From: DAOUTY01 sp964453665
GTDB taxonomy: Bacteria; Chloroflexota; Dehalococcoidia; SZUA-161
Length of the DNA: 15,298 nt
Assembly: GCA_964453665.1 (NCBI GenBank)
Contig: CAYVQT010000071.1
Coordinates: 1-15,298 of the forward strand
Direction of reading: 5' to 3'
Made by a program: the position numbers and the translations under genes. Within the stretch, counting starts at the first letter, position 1; each line of letters starts with the position of its first letter. This document shows, one piece after another, positions 14,144-15,298 of this stretch. Under the pieces are notes generated by a model that worked only from the letters and a program-made list of their open reading frames with translations, had not been told where the DNA came from and ran no database searches.

Positions 14144-14241
14144 GAACGCCCTTATTCAGGTTCAGTTAAAAAGTGGTTGATATTTCCTTTTACCCCATTT
14201 AAACTAATGCCACAAATAGGGGGAAAGGGAAGGATAATCGT

Positions 14242-14316
14242 ATGGAAAAATTTAAATTACTGCTTAAATGGGGGGATACCAGTGAGTGCCGTAATATGGA
14301 GCATAGGCATTGCTGA
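14242..14316 (+). other. Possible 24-codon ORF or gene remnant in the AT-rich gap
   Basis: ATG at 14242 behind GGGAAGGA (about 7 nt upstream) opens a 24-codon frame beginning MEKFKLLLKWGDTSE and ending at TGA (14314-14316). The good ribosome-binding site with an abrupt stop could mean the 5' end of a decayed gene or a leader peptide, or chance. The rest of the gap between 14144 and 14334 shows nothing else I can support. Confidence 0.2.
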
Positions 14317-14334
14317 TTAGGTATTATTGAAGCC

Positions 14335-14766
14335 TTAAGAGAAACCTACTTGGCAAGGATTTCTTCTAAAAAAAGTTGTGAAGAAATTAAATAACATTTT
14401 ACTAAAGGGTTCTGAATCAATGGTATCTTCTATGACCGTGCGGGGGAGTTTGCACAGCCGATGGCTACTTGGTCGTATGCCATACCATAGCTGTGCGAGT
14501 TCTGGGTGTTTCTTAAGAAATACACTTTCAAAATCGTTTATTTCAATTCCAACTATCTCACCGGTCTTAGGGTCAAACCTTAACCAAAATTCACCATTCC
14601 AATCAAATGATACTGCTGGGCGCGGTTTGTCTGGCCGTATGAAAAGTGTATCCTCCTTCTCTTGGTATCTTAGACCAAAATCCTTTACGTTACTCAAAGT
14701 AGACATATCGATGTTGGCTTGGCTTATATCAGAATCATGCCTATGGGTTGCCTCTATTTTTGCCAT
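14335..14766 (-). CDS. DUF2283-like protein, putative antitoxin partner
   Basis: A 143-residue protein of unknown function. The core (about 30-92) reads as paired beta strands, FGLRYQEKEDTLFIR, then AVSFDWNGEFWLRFDP and KTGEIVGIEINDFESVFLK. This is the arrangement of DUF2283-type small proteins, in which a D-x-L-y-i-r strand is followed by a GEIVGIEI strand. The C-terminal third (KLPRTVIEDTIDSEPFSKMLFNFFTT) is helical in appearance. The start at 14766 is chosen because CAGGAGAGG lies 7 nt upstream; an ATG 33 bp further upstream gives 154 residues without such a site. The first 13 bp overlap the end of the PBECR-like gene (the bases ATGGCAAAAATAG), so the two are translationally coupled. By analogy with nuclease-plus-DUF2283 gene pairs I infer an antitoxin or immunity role, unproven. 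Confidence 0.7.
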   Translation of the reverse strand: MAKIEATHRHDSDISQANIDMSTLSNVKDFGLRYQEKEDTLFIRPDKPRPAVSFDWNGEFWLRFDPKTGEIVGIEINDFESVFLKKHPELAQLWYGIRPSSHRLCKLPRTVIEDTIDSEPFSKMLFNFFTTFFRRNPCQVGFS

Positions 14767-15095
14767 AAAACAACCTCTCCTGTTTTTCGACTTGTGCACG
14801 GATAAGCGGTTACCACATAGCCCCTTATCCCACGAAATAACTTTTCCTTATACTCGATAACTATCCTAAGGTAATAAGTATGATATGGTTTTGGAAGTAT
14901 AAATGGCTTGTAAATGACTTTTCTATCGATGTGCGTAGTATCTTGGCATATTTGATAAGGCTGTTCGATCGACGCTTTGACATAGGTTTCACACCCTATC
15001 ATCTCAGGGTGTTCATCTATTATGTGTGTCTGCCAGACTTCATTGCTGCAACTAATAAGGACACCATCCCTATCCTTACACCTAAACAACACCAC
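14754..15095 (-). CDS. PBECR-like (BECR-fold) nuclease candidate, putative toxin
   Basis: A 113-residue protein. A conserved-looking N-terminal block, FRCKDRDG then EVWQTHIIDEHPEMIG (19-34, with W21, H24, H29), is followed by SIEQPYQICQD (42-52), RKVIYKPF (58-65), a strand YYLRIVIEY (74-82) and a terminal strand GYVVTAYP (92-99). This W..HI..HPEM / P..I / YL.VV / G.VVTAYP layout is what I recall for the phage-associated Barnase-EndoU-ColicinE5/D-RelE-like nucleases (PBECR). If so, H24 and T96/Y98 are candidate active-site residues and RNA is the likely target. The start is GTG at 15095 (GTG 15092 is an alternative) with only a weak AGG upstream, which would keep expression low. It overlaps the DUF2283-like gene by 13 bp. 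Family assignment is from memory of the pattern, without a search. Confidence 0.6.
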   Translation of the reverse strand: MVLFRCKDRDGVLISCSNEVWQTHIIDEHPEMIGCETYVKASIEQPYQICQDTTHIDRKVIYKPFILPKPYHTYYLRIVIEYKEKLFRGIRGYVVTAYPCTSRKTGEVVLWQK

Positions 15096-15155
15096 ATTTT
15101 TAAACCTAGTTTATTAGTGGCAGACAATACGGTCTATAGGAGAACTGTATATTAT

Positions 15156-15179
15156 GAACTAGTAAAATGGTACCAGTTC
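15156..15179. repeat. Imperfect inverted repeat in the leader of the PBECR-like gene
   Basis: GAACTAGTA (15156-15164) and TACCAGTTC (15171-15179) match as an inverted repeat at eight of nine positions around a 6-base spacer. Another GAACT lies at 15142-15146. It sits just downstream of the putative transcription start and could be an operator. Beyond 15217 to the window end no gene or clear signal is visible. Confidence 0.4.
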
Positions 15180-15187
15180 TATTGTAA

Positions 15188-15216
15188 ACAATATTAGCAT
15201 ATATGACATTTGTCAA
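15188..15216 (-). promoter_or_regulatory. Putative promoter of the PBECR-like/DUF2283-like pair
   Basis: TTGACA (15216-15211), 17-bp spacer, TATTGT (15193-15188) on the minus strand. The -35 is perfect, the -10 four of six. Two small palindromes overlap it: TGACA-TT-TGTCA (15204-15215) over the -35 and ATTGT-AA-ACAAT (15181-15192) over the -10. The leader would be about 85 nt. Confidence 0.45.
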
Positions 15217-15298
15217 TAGTTGTTGGCGATATCATCGAAGTTAAGGGTCATGTACTATAAATTGCTGAAAATGAATTTGGGATGTACCCTTTCTGTAG

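Noticed and set aside
14138..14320. 60-codon plus-strand open frame in the thiC upstream gap
   Set aside because: Overlaps the thiC promoter, has no ribosome-binding site and no motif; the shorter frame at 14242 is better supported, though still weak.
14880..15197. 105-codon plus-strand open frame opposite the PBECR-like gene
   Set aside because: The minus-strand gene has family-like motifs and an overlapping partner. The plus-strand frame has no ribosome-binding site and no recognisable domain.
1..15298. CRISPR array or insertion sequence
   Set aside because: No regularly spaced direct repeats of 20-40 bp and no transposase or integrase coding sequence could be seen on either strand.

Overview
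The window is a compact, fairly GC-rich bacterial chromosome segment that ends in a visibly AT-richer tail (one 60-base line in thiC counts 38 G+C, one near 15,150 counts 21). The gene complement and order (a threonyl-tRNA synthetase without a TGS domain, infC-rpmI-rplT-pheS-pheT, a BFN-type nuclease followed by a small zinc-ribbon protein, and an archaeal-like Thi4 behind thiC) suggest an uncultured Chloroflexota/Dehalococcoidia-type bacterium. That assignment is inference from gene content, not a search result.

Region 1 (1-7,750, minus strand) is a translation cluster read right to left: thrS, infC, rpmI, rplT, pheS, pheT, then the histidine genes hisA and hisI. HisI runs off the left edge of the window. 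Genes are packed with small gaps or overlaps, which suggests one transcript driven mainly from a promoter upstream of thrS. infC has no canonical start codon that includes its conserved N-terminus; a strong ribosome-binding site sits in front of an AUA codon.

Region 2 (7,750-8,060) holds tRNA-Val(GAC) on the minus strand, a 96-bp element with 14-bp inverted ends touching the tRNA 3' end, and back-to-back promoters for the tRNA and for the rightward genes.

Region 3 (8,070-10,282, plus strand) carries a bifunctional-nuclease-family protein, a small four-cysteine zinc-ribbon protein, a strong hairpin terminator, coaE (last step of coenzyme A synthesis) and a CoA-pyrophosphatase-type Nudix hydrolase. 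Convergent to it is cinA (10,294-11,526, minus), involved in pyridine-nucleotide recycling. The 301-bp gap beyond cinA contains a pair of dRS3-like palindromes and other hairpins.

Region 4 (11,828-14,143, minus) is a thiamine operon: promoter, TPP riboswitch with an intrinsic terminator, thiC, then a Thi4 thiazole synthase without a cysteine at the sulfur-donor position. ThiC supplies the pyrimidine half and Thi4 the thiazole half of thiamine.

Region 5 (14,135-15,298) is AT-rich and looks acquired. It contains two overlapping minus-strand genes: a BECR-fold (PBECR-like) nuclease candidate and a DUF2283-like partner, preceded by a promoter region full of small palindromes. It reads as a toxin-antitoxin-like module and is the best candidate for something little described in the window.
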